The notes: generated from the letters alone by a model not told the origin. DNA of 24,747 nucleotides from Nanobdellota archaeon (GCA_018813725.1 JAHJBD010000074.1:1-24747), one strand, 5' to 3'; positions 15,406 through 22,240 are shown, numbered from the stretch's first letter. Translations and numbers: made by a program.

Positions 15406-15894
15406 ATGGAAGATATTTTTGAATATGCAAAAAAGATGGAACTTGATGGTATTGAGATGTATACTAAGCAAGCCGCGAAAACAAAGCTCCCTGGTATAAA
15501 GAAGGTATTGATGGTGCTTATCGAAGAAGAGCAGAAGCATTATGAAATATTTGATGCTATGCAAAAGAATGGAGAGTTCAATGTTACTAAGATATTCTCT
15601 CTTGATAATGTGAAAAATGTTTTCCAACAGATGAAGGATTCTGGTGAAGGGTTTGATGCCTCAGGAGATGAAATAGCATTCTATAAGAAAGCATTGGAGA
15701 TTGAGCAGAAAAGCGAAGCATTCTATAGGGCACAAGCTATGAACCAAGTTGATCCAGCAAAGAAAGAAGCGTTAAACTCCATCGCTGATGAAGAGCACAG
15801 GCATGGCATATTTATGGATAATATGGTCCATTTCCTAAGCCAGCCAAAGCATTGGGTGGAGAATGCTGAATTTAACCATATGCAGGATTATTAG
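15406..15894 (+). CDS. Ferritin-like di-iron protein (rubrerythrin-type, without rubredoxin domain)
   Basis: The 162-residue protein is a four-helix bundle of the rubrerythrin group. Iron-ligand motifs are visible: a Glu in helix 1 (ELDGIEMY), E-E-x-x-H in helix 2 (EEEQKHY, about 45-51), a Glu in helix 3 (EIEQKSEAFY) and E-E-H-R-H in helix 4 (about 128-132). The C-terminal rubredoxin domain of classical rubrerythrin is absent. Family members reduce peroxide or store iron in anaerobes. It starts 5 nt after nifJ with an SD-like GAGAGGTA overlapping the nifJ stop, so it should be co-expressed and may protect the Fe-S enzyme or remove peroxide it generates (inference). Confidence 0.88.
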   Translation: MEDIFEYAKKMELDGIEMYTKQAAKTKLPGIKKVLMVLIEEEQKHYEIFDAMQKNGEFNVTKIFSLDNVKNVFQQMKDSGEGFDASGDEIAFYKKALEIEQKSEAFYRAQAMNQVDPAKKEALNSIADEEHRHGIFMDNMVHFLSQPKHWVENAEFNHMQDY

Positions 15895-15905
15895 AATTTA
15901 ACAAA

Positions 15906-15914
15906 GCTTTATAT
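15906..15914 (+). promoter_or_regulatory. TATA box of the hybrid kinase gene
   Basis: GCTTTATAT is centred about 27 bp before the ATG at 15938. No SD lies between, which suggests a leaderless transcript separate from nifJ. Confidence 0.55.
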
Positions 15915-15937
15915 CTTTTTATTCATTATAAGGGTTT

Positions 15938-17155
15938 ATGGGCAGCATAGATGATACTGTCAGCTTTGAGGATCCGAACAAGCTAGGCCATGACATGAGG
16001 AATCTATTAACTGGTATAGTTGGGAATTCTGACATTTTAAAGATAGAACTTGAAAGAGATGATGAATCTTACCCGAAAGTACAAGCCATTTCTCAATATG
16101 CGCACAAATGCATAGAACTATCTGATACGCTTCGAAAGACCCCATTCAACGCTGATACTATCCAGGCAATAGATGGGATTGCAGAAGAGATGGATATTAT
16201 AATGGTCCAAATAGCATCTACAACCAGCGAACTTCGAGTTGCACAAGAAAGAAACGAGAATGTGAGGCGTTATCTAAGTGAAATAGACATAGCATATAAC
16301 CGATGCAGGATGTTCCTAAGTGAACTACAAGGCAAAGCCAAACATGTAGTAAAAGACCTGGATGTTAATGTTATTGCCACTGAGGTGGTACATGAGCTGT
16401 TCCAGCGTGCTAATTTTAAAGTAGAATTAAATCTTCAAGCAAGAAATTTTGTTTCAGGATATGATCTTTATCTTTATCAGATAATTGAAAACCTAGTATC
16501 TAATGCAAAGTATGCTGCTGAGAATAACCAAAATGCTGAACCTAAGGTAAGCATCTCAACTCTGGATCTACCTGTAATAAAAACAGCGAAGATAGGTAAC
16601 ATTATACTAGAGCAAGGAAATTATGTGGTTTTGGCTGTGAAAGATACTGGAGAAGGTATTCCCTATTACCTTGCGAAAAGGATTTTTGAAAGGCATTTCA
16701 CAACAAAAGGTGAAAAAGGCACTGGTGAAGGGTTAGACACTGTCAACAAAGCCAGATTGTTTCATAATGCCAGACTATATATCACGTCTAATTACAAAGA
16801 TGGCACATGTTTTGAAGTCATCTTCCATGCGAGCCAAAAGCAGGTGTTAGTGGTAGACAATGAACCCCAGATAGGTGATATCGCATGCAGATTTCTCCAT
16901 GAATACGGTCATCAAGCACATTATGCAAGGTCATCAGAAGAGGCACTCCAACATCGAGGGATGGATGTAGTACTGCTTGATAACTGCCTGCCAGAGAATT
17001 CTGTGGGGCAGATATACGCACTAAATCCTGATGCAGCTTTTATAGCCTTCAGTGGCAGTCCGAGCCCAAGTGCAAAACATTATCTTCCAAAACCATTTAA
17101 TAAGGAACAGATGGCGGATATTGTACGGGAAACTTGTGTCAACAGACCTACCTGA
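15938..17155 (+). CDS. Soluble hybrid histidine kinase with C-terminal receiver
   Basis: The 405-residue protein has no membrane segment and no recognisable sensor domain. His18 in LGHDMRNLLTGI is the probable phosphorylation site of a dimerisation helix. The ATPase domain (about 142-295) shows the N box ENLVSNAKYAAE (184-195), G1 DTGEGIP (236-242), F box IFERHF (249-254) and G2 GTGEGLDT (261-268). A receiver domain follows at about 302-398 with acidic Asp307, phospho-acceptor Asp348 (LLDNCLP), Ser372 and Lys385 (LPKPF). The receiver is compact: its strand 3 to strand 5 region is shorter than usual. No separate response regulator is next to it. It follows the PFOR-ferritin pair, so a redox or metabolic input is conceivable but unproven. 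Two-component genes are uncommon in small archaeal genomes, so transfer is plausible. Confidence 0.9.
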   Translation: MGSIDDTVSFEDPNKLGHDMRNLLTGIVGNSDILKIELERDDESYPKVQAISQYAHKCIELSDTLRKTPFNADTIQAIDGIAEEMDIIMVQIASTTSELRVAQERNENVRRYLSEIDIAYNRCRMFLSELQGKAKHVVKDLDVNVIATEVVHELFQRANFKVELNLQARNFVSGYDLYLYQIIENLVSNAKYAAENNQNAEPKVSISTLDLPVIKTAKIGNIILEQGNYVVLAVKDTGEGIPYYLAKRIFERHFTTKGEKGTGEGLDTVNKARLFHNARLYITSNYKDGTCFEVIFHASQKQVLVVDNEPQIGDIACRFLHEYGHQAHYARSSEEALQHRGMDVVLLDNCLPENSVGQIYALNPDAAFIAFSGSPSPSAKHYLPKPFNKEQMADIVRETCVNRPT

Positions 17156-17188
17156 GATATCAGACATATTCTATTGCTCGATAATTCT

Positions 17189-17421
17189 TATTGTTAGGCG
17201 GTATTGAAAAGTTACTCTTTGCAGAGCAAAGGTTGCCACCGGTTCAGCTTTGATCATTATATTAATAGCAATTTTCTCTCTGGCATGTCGGAAATCGGAG
17301 ATTTCTGAACACACCAGAAATGTTTGCATTTCTCAGTGCCCTGAAAATTGCCTGATATTTTATCCAATTAGCTTCACTACATTGGTGGCAACCCTGTACT
17401 TTTCAATATGGCCTATTGTTA
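17189..17421 (+). mobile_element. MITE-like inverted-repeat element with 8-bp target duplications
   Basis: A 217-bp non-coding element at 17197-17413 is flanked by perfect 8-bp direct repeats TATTGTTA (17189-17196 and 17414-17421). Its ends are inverted repeats: GGCGGTATTGAAAAGTTAC on the left and, on the other strand from the right, GGCCATATTGAAAAGTAC (two mismatches and one bulge). Inside are a 6-bp hairpin (17217-17231), a second inverted repeat GTTGCCACC/GGTGGCAAC (17232-17240 with 17384-17392), and two hairpins (17288-17308 and 17316-17333) within a GGCA/TGCC pair. No transposase is encoded. GG termini, a TTGaAAA-like core and 8-bp duplications recall IS6-type ends, but that family link is inference. 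It accounts for nearly all of the 297-bp gap before nop5. Confidence 0.75.
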
Positions 17422-17425
17422 AAAA

Positions 17426-17435
17426 GATTTAAAAA
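17426..17435 (+). promoter_or_regulatory. TATA-like box of nop5-fibrillarin
   Basis: GATTTAAAAA starts 5 bp after the right target duplication of the inverted-repeat element. Its centre is 22 bp from the ATG at 17453 and 28 bp from the in-frame ATG at 17459, so a leaderless start at either codon is possible; 17459 has the better spacing. Confidence 0.55.
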
Positions 17436-17452
17436 CACAAGGCTAAACTGCA

Positions 17453-18388
17453 ATGATTATGAACAAGTATATATTCACTAATATCTTAGGAGTGTTCATT
17501 TTTAACGAACATTATAGGCTTAAGGATAAGATAATGTTCAGTAATCCTGAGGACTACCTGAAAAGGGAGAATATTGTCAAAAGGTTTTCGCAGAGATACC
17601 AAGAAGCTGTGGAACCTGAAGGCAAGGCACTTCTTAAGATACTCGACCATTTTAAGGAAAAGCAGTATCACGATAATTTTTACAGACAGAACCTGAACCT
17701 TACCAAGAAGCTGATAAAAGAAGCAGTGCAAGGAGATACTTTGGTTATGCAAGCGATAAATTCTGTGGATGATATCAGCAAGATCTCAAATGTTCTCGCA
17801 AAAAGGCTTAGAGAGTGGTATGGATATTATAATCCTGAATTTAATGTTGAGAATCCTGAGGCATATGTTGAACTTATCTTGAGGAAAAGCAAGCAGGAAC
17901 TGATCAAAGAGGGAAATGTTAGCAATCCCATGGGAGCAGAGCTTGAAAAGCAAGATATCATCCCTATAATGGACCTTGCAAAAGAGCTTAAGGTAGTGTA
18001 TGAGCTCAGGAAAAAGCACGAAGAGTATCTGGATAAGCTGATGATCAAGGTGTGCCCAAATGTGACTGCAATAGTCGGTTCAAAGATTGGAGCAAAGCTC
18101 CTTAATCAGGCTGGTTCTTTAAAGTCAATGATGGAGTTTCCTGCATCAACTATACAGCTGCTTGGTGCTGAAAAAGCATTTTTTAGGCACCTTAAGACTG
18201 GCGCAAAGTCGCCAAAGTTTGGGTTTATTCACGAACATATCCTAGTATCGAATGCAAAGATGAAAGATAAAGGCAAGGTTGCAAGGGCCATCGCAGATAA
18301 GGTTGCGATTGCTGCAAAGATAGACTATTTCAAAGGAAAGTTCATAGGTGATGAGATGAGGAAGAAACTGGAGGCAAAGTTTCGATGA
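17453..18388 (+). CDS. Box C/D RNP core protein Nop5 (NOP56/58 homolog)
   Basis: Nop5 binds box C/D guide RNAs with L7Ae and recruits fibrillarin for 2'-O-methylation of rRNA and tRNA. The N-terminal fibrillarin-binding part is followed by a helical coiled-coil region (about 90-200) and the Nop domain with GSKIGAKLLNQAGSL, FPASTIQLLGAEKAFFRHL and FGFIHEHILV (about 205-265). At 311 residues it is shorter than many archaeal homologs of about 380-410, and it lacks the usual long Lys/Glu C-terminal tail. The start could also be the third residue (ATG at 17459). It overlaps the fibrillarin gene by four bases (ATGA), the standard archaeal pairing. Confidence 0.94.
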   Translation: MIMNKYIFTNILGVFIFNEHYRLKDKIMFSNPEDYLKRENIVKRFSQRYQEAVEPEGKALLKILDHFKEKQYHDNFYRQNLNLTKKLIKEAVQGDTLVMQAINSVDDISKISNVLAKRLREWYGYYNPEFNVENPEAYVELILRKSKQELIKEGNVSNPMGAELEKQDIIPIMDLAKELKVVYELRKKHEEYLDKLMIKVCPNVTAIVGSKIGAKLLNQAGSLKSMMEFPASTIQLLGAEKAFFRHLKTGAKSPKFGFIHEHILVSNAKMKDKGKVARAIADKVAIAAKIDYFKGKFIGDEMRKKLEAKFR

Positions 18389-19065
18389 AACTATCAAAGA
18401 TATTTGAAGTGTATGAAGAAAGAGGAAGGCTTCACACAAAAAATCTTATTCGCGGGAATACTGTCTACACTGAAAGGTTAGTGAAAGAAGCAGGTGAAGA
18501 ATATAGGGAATGGGACCCAAGAAAATCAAAGCTGTGCGCTGCAATACTGAAAGGATGCACCAATATTGGGATAAGAAAAGGAGACATCGTGCTTTATCTT
18601 GGAGCTTCAACCGGGACAACGCCGTCGCATGTTTCTGATATTGTAGGCCAAGATGGATTTATATTTGCACTGGATTTTGCGCCTCGTGTTGTACGAGAGC
18701 TTGTTTTTGTTGCTGAGAAAAGAAAGAATATCGCACCGATACTTGCAGATGCAAACAATCCAGAGAGCTTTAAAGACAGGATCAGTCAGGTCGATATCGT
18801 CTATATGGATATTGCACAGAAAAACCAAGCAGAGATATTTTTGAAGAACATAAAAGAGTTTCTCAAGCCAGGTGGATATGCACTCCTTGCTGTCAAAGCA
18901 AAATCAGTGGATATAGCAAGGAAACCAAAAGCCATATACAATGAAGTCAGGCAGAAGCTAGAAAAGGAAGTCACAATAATAGATTTTAGGACATTGGAAC
19001 CGTTTGAACTGGACCACTGTATGTTTGTGTGCAAAACAAAAGGCCCATCAGACGAGGTTTCATAA
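18385..19065 (+). CDS. flpA: Fibrillarin-like rRNA/tRNA 2'-O-methyltransferase
   Basis: This is the catalytic subunit of the box C/D RNP, which transfers a methyl group from SAM to ribose 2'-OH at sites chosen by guide RNA. The 226-residue protein is full length for archaeal fibrillarin. Motif I is YLGASTGTTPSHVSD at about residues 72-86, followed by FALDFAPRVVREL, the DANNP loop, the conserved VYMDIAQKNQ near 134-143 and the catalytic-region VKAKSVD. The start is fixed by the ATGA overlap with nop5 and by the conserved beginning of the protein. No guide RNA gene is evident nearby. Confidence 0.96.
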   Translation: MKLSKIFEVYEERGRLHTKNLIRGNTVYTERLVKEAGEEYREWDPRKSKLCAAILKGCTNIGIRKGDIVLYLGASTGTTPSHVSDIVGQDGFIFALDFAPRVVRELVFVAEKRKNIAPILADANNPESFKDRISQVDIVYMDIAQKNQAEIFLKNIKEFLKPGGYALLAVKAKSVDIARKPKAIYNEVRQKLEKEVTIIDFRTLEPFELDHCMFVCKTKGPSDEVS

Positions 19066-19066
19066 A

Positions 19067-19076
19067 CTTTATAAAT
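19067..19076 (+). promoter_or_regulatory. TATA box of pdxST
   Basis: CTTTATAAAT overlaps the fibrillarin stop region and is about 36 bp before the pdxS ATG. A leader of about 10 nt carrying the SD GAGAGGGGG (19092-19100) is expected. Confidence 0.55.
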
Positions 19077-19106
19077 GATATATTAGTTCTCGAGAGGGGG
19101 ATAACA

Positions 19107-19997
19107 ATGCATGTAAAAATTATTGAAAAGGGGACATATAAGCTAAAGAAGGGGCTAGCTGAGATGCTTAAGGGCGGCGTGATAATGGACGTTGTTACTG
19201 TTGAGCATGCAAAGATCGCTGAGAAAGCCGGAGCTGTTGCTGTAATGGCGCTTGAAAGGGTTCCTGCTGATATAAGGGCAAAAGGAGGAGTTGCAAGGAT
19301 GTCTGACCCTAAGCTGATAAGGAGCATCATGAGCGCTGTTTCTATACCAGTCATGGCAAAATGCAGGATAGGACATTTTGCAGAAGCTCAGATCCTTGAA
19401 GCTATAGGTATCGATTACATTGATGAATCTGAAGTCTTGACACCTGCAGACGATAAGTATCATGTTGACAAGAGCAAGTTTAAGGTACCTTTTGTTTGCG
19501 GTGCACGTGACCTTGGAGAGGCGCTCAGAAGGATAAATGAAGGAGCTGCTATGATAAGGACAAAGGGAGAAGCTGGAACAGGTAATGTTGTAGAGGCTGT
19601 TAAGCATATAAGGACAATAAATGAGCAGATTTCACAGCTTGCTGCTGTAAGTGAAAAAGATCTTAAACAGGCAGCTGACAAGATGCGTGTGCCCATGGAA
19701 CTATTAAAGGAGACAATAAAATTAGGAAGACTACCTGTTGTAAACTTTGCAGCAGGAGGCATAGCAACACCAGCCGACGCTGCGCTGATGATGCAGCTTG
19801 GAGTTGATGGAGTTTTTGTCGGTTCAGGGATATTCAAGTCAAAGGACCCAAAAGCTCGGGCAAAGGCGATTGTTGAAGCTACGACACATTATAATGATCC
19901 GAAGATTATCGCAAAAGTATCAGAAGGCCTTGGAGAACCGATGAAAGGCTTAGAGATTTCTACACTTGATACAAGAATGGCAGACAGGGGATGGTAA
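19107..19997 (+). CDS. pdxS: Pyridoxal 5'-phosphate synthase subunit PdxS
   Basis: PdxS makes PLP from ribose 5-phosphate, glyceraldehyde 3-phosphate and ammonia supplied by PdxT, in the DXP-independent vitamin B6 route. The 296-residue TIM barrel has the expected GGVIMDVVTVEHAKIAE start with the active-site Asp, the lysine of MAKCRIGH that binds ribose phosphate, the second lysine in IRTKGEAGTG, and the phosphate-binding FAAGGIATPADA and GVFVGSGIFKS. The ATG at 19107 is chosen because a strong SD precedes it and the protein then begins like other PdxS; an upstream ATG at 19029 would lie in fibrillarin. The stop overlaps the pdxT start by one base. Confidence 0.97.
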   Translation: MHVKIIEKGTYKLKKGLAEMLKGGVIMDVVTVEHAKIAEKAGAVAVMALERVPADIRAKGGVARMSDPKLIRSIMSAVSIPVMAKCRIGHFAEAQILEAIGIDYIDESEVLTPADDKYHVDKSKFKVPFVCGARDLGEALRRINEGAAMIRTKGEAGTGNVVEAVKHIRTINEQISQLAAVSEKDLKQAADKMRVPMELLKETIKLGRLPVVNFAAGGIATPADAALMMQLGVDGVFVGSGIFKSKDPKARAKAIVEATTHYNDPKIIAKVSEGLGEPMKGLEISTLDTRMADRGW

Positions 19998-20560
19998 TGA
20001 AAGTTGGGGTTTTGGCCCTTCAAGGATCATTCAAGGACCATGTTGAGATGCTGAAAAAGTGCAATGTTGAACCGATAGAGGTCAGGCTGCCAAGAGATAC
20101 AGAGGATATTGAAGCATTGATAATTCCTGGCGGAGAATCTACCACAATCATCAAGCTACTCATAGAGTATCAGCTGGATATCATAATCAAACAAAGACAT
20201 TCTGAAGGGATGCCTATATATGGCACATGTGCTGGCGCAATAGTTCTTGCAAAAGAGATTGTAGGAAGCAAACAGCCAACACTTGGACTTATGGACATTT
20301 CAGTCAAAAGAAATGCTTATGGAAGGCAGATCGAGAGTTTTGAGGCTATGATAGATATTGAGAAGATAGGTAAGTTCCCAGGAATCTTTATACGGGCACC
20401 CATAATTGAAGCAACATCAAATGGAGCAAAGGTTATTGCCACTCTTGAAAATAAAGCAGTGATGGTAGAGCAAGGGAATATTTTAGTGTCAACGTTCCAC
20501 CCTGAGTTGACTGATGATGTGCGAGTGCATAAATATTTCTTGTCCAAGATTATTAGATAA
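19997..20560 (+). CDS. pdxT: Pyridoxal 5'-phosphate synthase glutaminase subunit PdxT
   Basis: PdxT hydrolyses glutamine and channels ammonia to PdxS. The 187-residue class I glutamine amidotransferase shows LALQGSFKDH, PGGEST (oxyanion), the nucleophile Cys in GTCAGAI and the His-Glu of FHPELTDD. The ATG at 19997 overlaps the pdxS stop (TAATG) and has an SD-like AGGGGAT upstream; the ATG at 19991 would add two residues. Oddly, the last codons (LSKIIR) and stop form an inverted repeat with the 3' end of the convergent gene at 20674, which ends LSKIIG. Confidence 0.96.
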   Translation: MKVGVLALQGSFKDHVEMLKKCNVEPIEVRLPRDTEDIEALIIPGGESTTIIKLLIEYQLDIIIKQRHSEGMPIYGTCAGAIVLAKEIVGSKQPTLGLMDISVKRNAYGRQIESFEAMIDIEKIGKFPGIFIRAPIIEATSNGAKVIATLENKAVMVEQGNILVSTFHPELTDDVRVHKYFLSKIIR

Positions 20561-20693
20561 ATGATGGACATTGTCCATAAGTTTATTTTTATATATGGAC
20601 ATTGTTTATATTACTGATTAAAGTTGGATATTATTATCACATAAACAACATTATATACAGAAAATGTCCGCAATTATCCGATAATCTTGGACA
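20541..20693. repeat. Long imperfect inverted repeat across the 3' ends of pdxT and the tRNA thiolase gene
   Basis: The left arm 20541-20572 and right arm 20663-20693 match in 27 of about 32 positions when one is reverse-complemented, starting with 13 identical bases (TGTCCAAGATTAT). The arms include the last coding bases and stop codons of both genes. Between them are an inner 8-bp pair (20602-20609 with 20641-20648) and a repeated ATGGACATTGT at 20564 and 20595, 31 bp apart. No target duplication was seen at the outer edges. It may be a fold-back element remnant, a gene-conversion product or a two-way terminator. Confidence 0.7.
20565..20590 (+). terminator. Possible terminator after pdxT
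   Basis: TGGAC-ATT-GTCCA (with one more A-T pair outside) forms a short stem with a three-base loop just after the pdxT stop and is followed by a T-rich stretch (GTTTATTTTTAT). Archaeal termination depends mainly on the T tract, so the hairpin may be incidental. Confidence 0.35.
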
Positions 20694-21573
20694 GCAGATT
20701 GCAGGTGTTGCATACATCATTTGCAGAAGGCTCACCGCACTTCTTGCATACCTTTACTTCTCCCTTGTATTTAGACTTTAGAGAAGGCAGAATCTCAAGG
20801 AAACTGTTTACAATGCCGTTCTTTGTTCCGCTGTGGTGCTTATCAAAATCGTCAAGCATGATACCAACCTGTCTCCTATATGCATCTACCCTGCAAGGGC
20901 ATTCATCGTATAAGACAGGGAAGTTCAACAGATTTGAGAAAAGCTTGCTTTCTTCTTCTGTGCAGAAATATAGTGGCTTAATCCTTGGGATAAACCCTTT
21001 TTGCGCCTTTATTCCTGTTACAGGACCAAGCCTTGGAAGCACTTTGGCACTATTCTTGAACATGTTCATAATGATAGACTGCGCTTCATCATCAAGGTTA
21101 TGGCCTGTTGCAAGCTTTGTAGCTTTGAGCGTCTTAGCATACTTGTTAAGGATGTATCTTTTCATTATGCCGCAGATGGTGCAGCTTTTCCACTTGATAT
21201 CTTTTTCTCTTAAAGAATCCCTGATATAACAGACGCCATAGCCAAACTCTTTCTTGAATGATGTCTCATGGAGTTTGATGCCATTATCCTTGCAGAATTT
21301 TCTGATGTTTTTTTGGTTGATCTTGCTGTATTCGCCGATCTCTACGTCGATGAAAAAGGCTTCAACTTCTGCTCTTGCTTCCTTTACAATCTTTGAAAGA
21401 AGGTATAAGGCTACTGTGCTATCTTTTCCACCAGAGCATGCAACAAGGATCTTGTCACCCTTCTCGATCATCTTGTTTGTCCTAGTGGTCTTTCTGACCT
21501 TTCGTTCAAAATATTTGAGAAATTTATCCTTTGTCAGCTTTTCTCCGCTTGGTAATGTAAATACAGTTTTCAT
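20674..21573 (-). CDS. tRNA 2-thiolation enzyme, TtuA/Ncs6 (NcsA) family
   Basis: The family adenylates a tRNA uridine (U34 or U54) and replaces its 2-oxygen with sulfur. The 299-residue protein has the PP-loop SGGKDS at 47-52, the catalytic-region GHNLDDEAQ at 157-165 and three cysteines that would hold a 4Fe-4S cluster (Cys131, Cys134 in CTIC and one of Cys225/Cys227 in CPCR). The C-terminal zinc ribbon is intact (CKKCG and CNTC, 276-291). The N-terminal zinc ribbon usual in TtuA/NcsA is not: the LPSGEKLTKDKF region aligns with it but has no cysteines. Whether it acts on U34 or U54 cannot be told. A TATA box 27 bp upstream supports the start at 21573. Its 3' end shares an inverted repeat with pdxT. 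Confidence 0.9.
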   Translation of the reverse strand: MKTVFTLPSGEKLTKDKFLKYFERKVRKTTRTNKMIEKGDKILVACSGGKDSTVALYLLSKIVKEARAEVEAFFIDVEIGEYSKINQKNIRKFCKDNGIKLHETSFKKEFGYGVCYIRDSLREKDIKWKSCTICGIMKRYILNKYAKTLKATKLATGHNLDDEAQSIIMNMFKNSAKVLPRLGPVTGIKAQKGFIPRIKPLYFCTEEESKLFSNLLNFPVLYDECPCRVDAYRRQVGIMLDDFDKHHSGTKNGIVNSFLEILPSLKSKYKGEVKVCKKCGEPSANDVCNTCNLLSKIIG

Positions 21574-21594
21574 AATTCATCCAGATTAAAGTGA

Positions 21595-21604
21595 GTTTTT
21601 AAAG
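21595..21604 (-). promoter_or_regulatory. TATA box of the tRNA thiolase gene
   Basis: On the minus strand CTTTAAAAAC is centred about 27 bp before the ATG at 21573, with no SD, which suggests a leaderless start. Confidence 0.6.
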
Positions 21605-21642
21605 GTTTAGTATGACTCAGCCACTTAATTGTCTGCGATAGA

Positions 21643-21960
21643 TTACACCCAATCCTCTTTAAGGACATCTCCTTTTATGCCAACAATAATGTGCTTGATA
21701 GGAATGTTTCTTTCTGCCTGCTCTCTTGCCTGTTTTGCAATCTCCAAAAGGCCTTGGCAGCACGGGACTTCTATTGTCATCACAGTAAGGGTATTGATTT
21801 TTGCAGAATCTATAAGGGCTATCAGCTTATCGGTATATACCTCTTGGCCTGAATCCAGTTTAGGGCAGGCTATCGCAAGGCTCTTTCCCTTAAGGTGGTC
21901 CTTATGGAAGTCTGCAAGCCCAAAAGCTACACAATCAGCTGCAAGAACAATGTCAGATGG
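21643..21960 (-). pseudogene. 5'-truncated remnant of a 4Fe-4S ferredoxin-family protein
   Basis: The minus strand carries about 105 sense codons ending in TAA at 21643-21645. They read like the C-terminal half of a common anaerobe protein that has an N-terminal two-cluster ferredoxin domain: DIVLAADCVAFGLADFH, LKGKSLAIACPKLDSG, VMTIEVPCCQGLLEIA, then IPIKHIIVGIKGDVL. There is no ATG, GTG or TTG in frame before the internal GTG-ATG near 21780. The open frame continues upstream only to a stop at 22024-22026, through unrelated sequence with no cysteine motif. The Fe-S half is therefore missing. The break is near 21960, right after the end of the neighbouring small gene, which suggests a deletion. 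The plus-strand ORF over the same bases is a shadow. Confidence 0.75.
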
Positions 21961-21986
21961 GTTATAAATAAAAAAAGGAAATAAGA

Positions 21987-22205
21987 TTATTTCTTTTTCT
22001 TCTTGGTCTCTGTCTTTGCAGTTTCAACCTTGCATTCATCACAACTGCTGCTGCAGATGGCTGCAAGCCCTACAAGCAAGATTATCGCTGTACTCCAGCT
22101 GATGCCCCAAAATGCCCATATCTTTAGGTCCTGCAACAGGAATAGTACTCCTAATACTAGAAGCAATAATCCCATAAGCCTGCCACATTTTTCACACATG
22201 CACAT
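21987..22205 (-). CDS. Small Cys-rich two-helix membrane protein
   Basis: The 72-residue protein begins MCMCEKCGR, has two hydrophobic helices (about 11-25 and 31-50) resembling small DUF5668/LiaF-type transmembrane hairpins, then SSSCDECK and a Lys-rich tail. Both cysteine clusters flank the membrane part on the same predicted side, so a metal or disulfide site is possible. An SD (GAGGTG, minus strand 22212-22217) 6 nt before the ATG at 22205 picks that start over the Met two codons later. It has its own TATA-like box. It lies 89 nt after copA on the same strand; a copper role is inference from Cys content and position. Confidence 0.75.
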   Translation of the reverse strand: MCMCEKCGRLMGLLLLVLGVLFLLQDLKIWAFWGISWSTAIILLVGLAAICSSSCDECKVETAKTETKKKKK

Positions 22206-22240
22206 TTAAATCACCTCTTTAGGCCATATCTTAGCTGATC

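Noticed and set aside
17195..17415. A structured non-coding RNA such as RNase P RNA, SRP RNA or a box C/D RNA next to nop5
   Set aside because: The nested stems are real, but I find none of the conserved RNase P or SRP blocks and no C/D box pair. Exact 8-bp flanking duplications and GGC ends fit a mobile element better; a transcript from it is not excluded.
17250..17432. A 60-codon TTG-start ORF with hydrophobic segments before nop5
   Set aside because: It lies almost entirely inside the inverted-repeat element, has no SD or spaced TATA box, and its codons are explained by hairpin arms.
19029..19106. N-terminal extension of PdxS beginning inside fibrillarin
   Set aside because: The extra 26 residues are not PdxS-like, and a strong SD precedes the ATG at 19107.
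20564..20609. Operator pair ATGGACATTGT spaced 31 bp
   Set aside because: The spacing fits about three helical turns, but the site lies between two convergent gene ends with no promoter to control. It is more simply part of the larger inverted repeat.
21629..21967. A plus-strand ORF of 112 codons
   Set aside because: It is antisense to the ferredoxin-family remnant, which has clear motifs. The plus-strand product has none.
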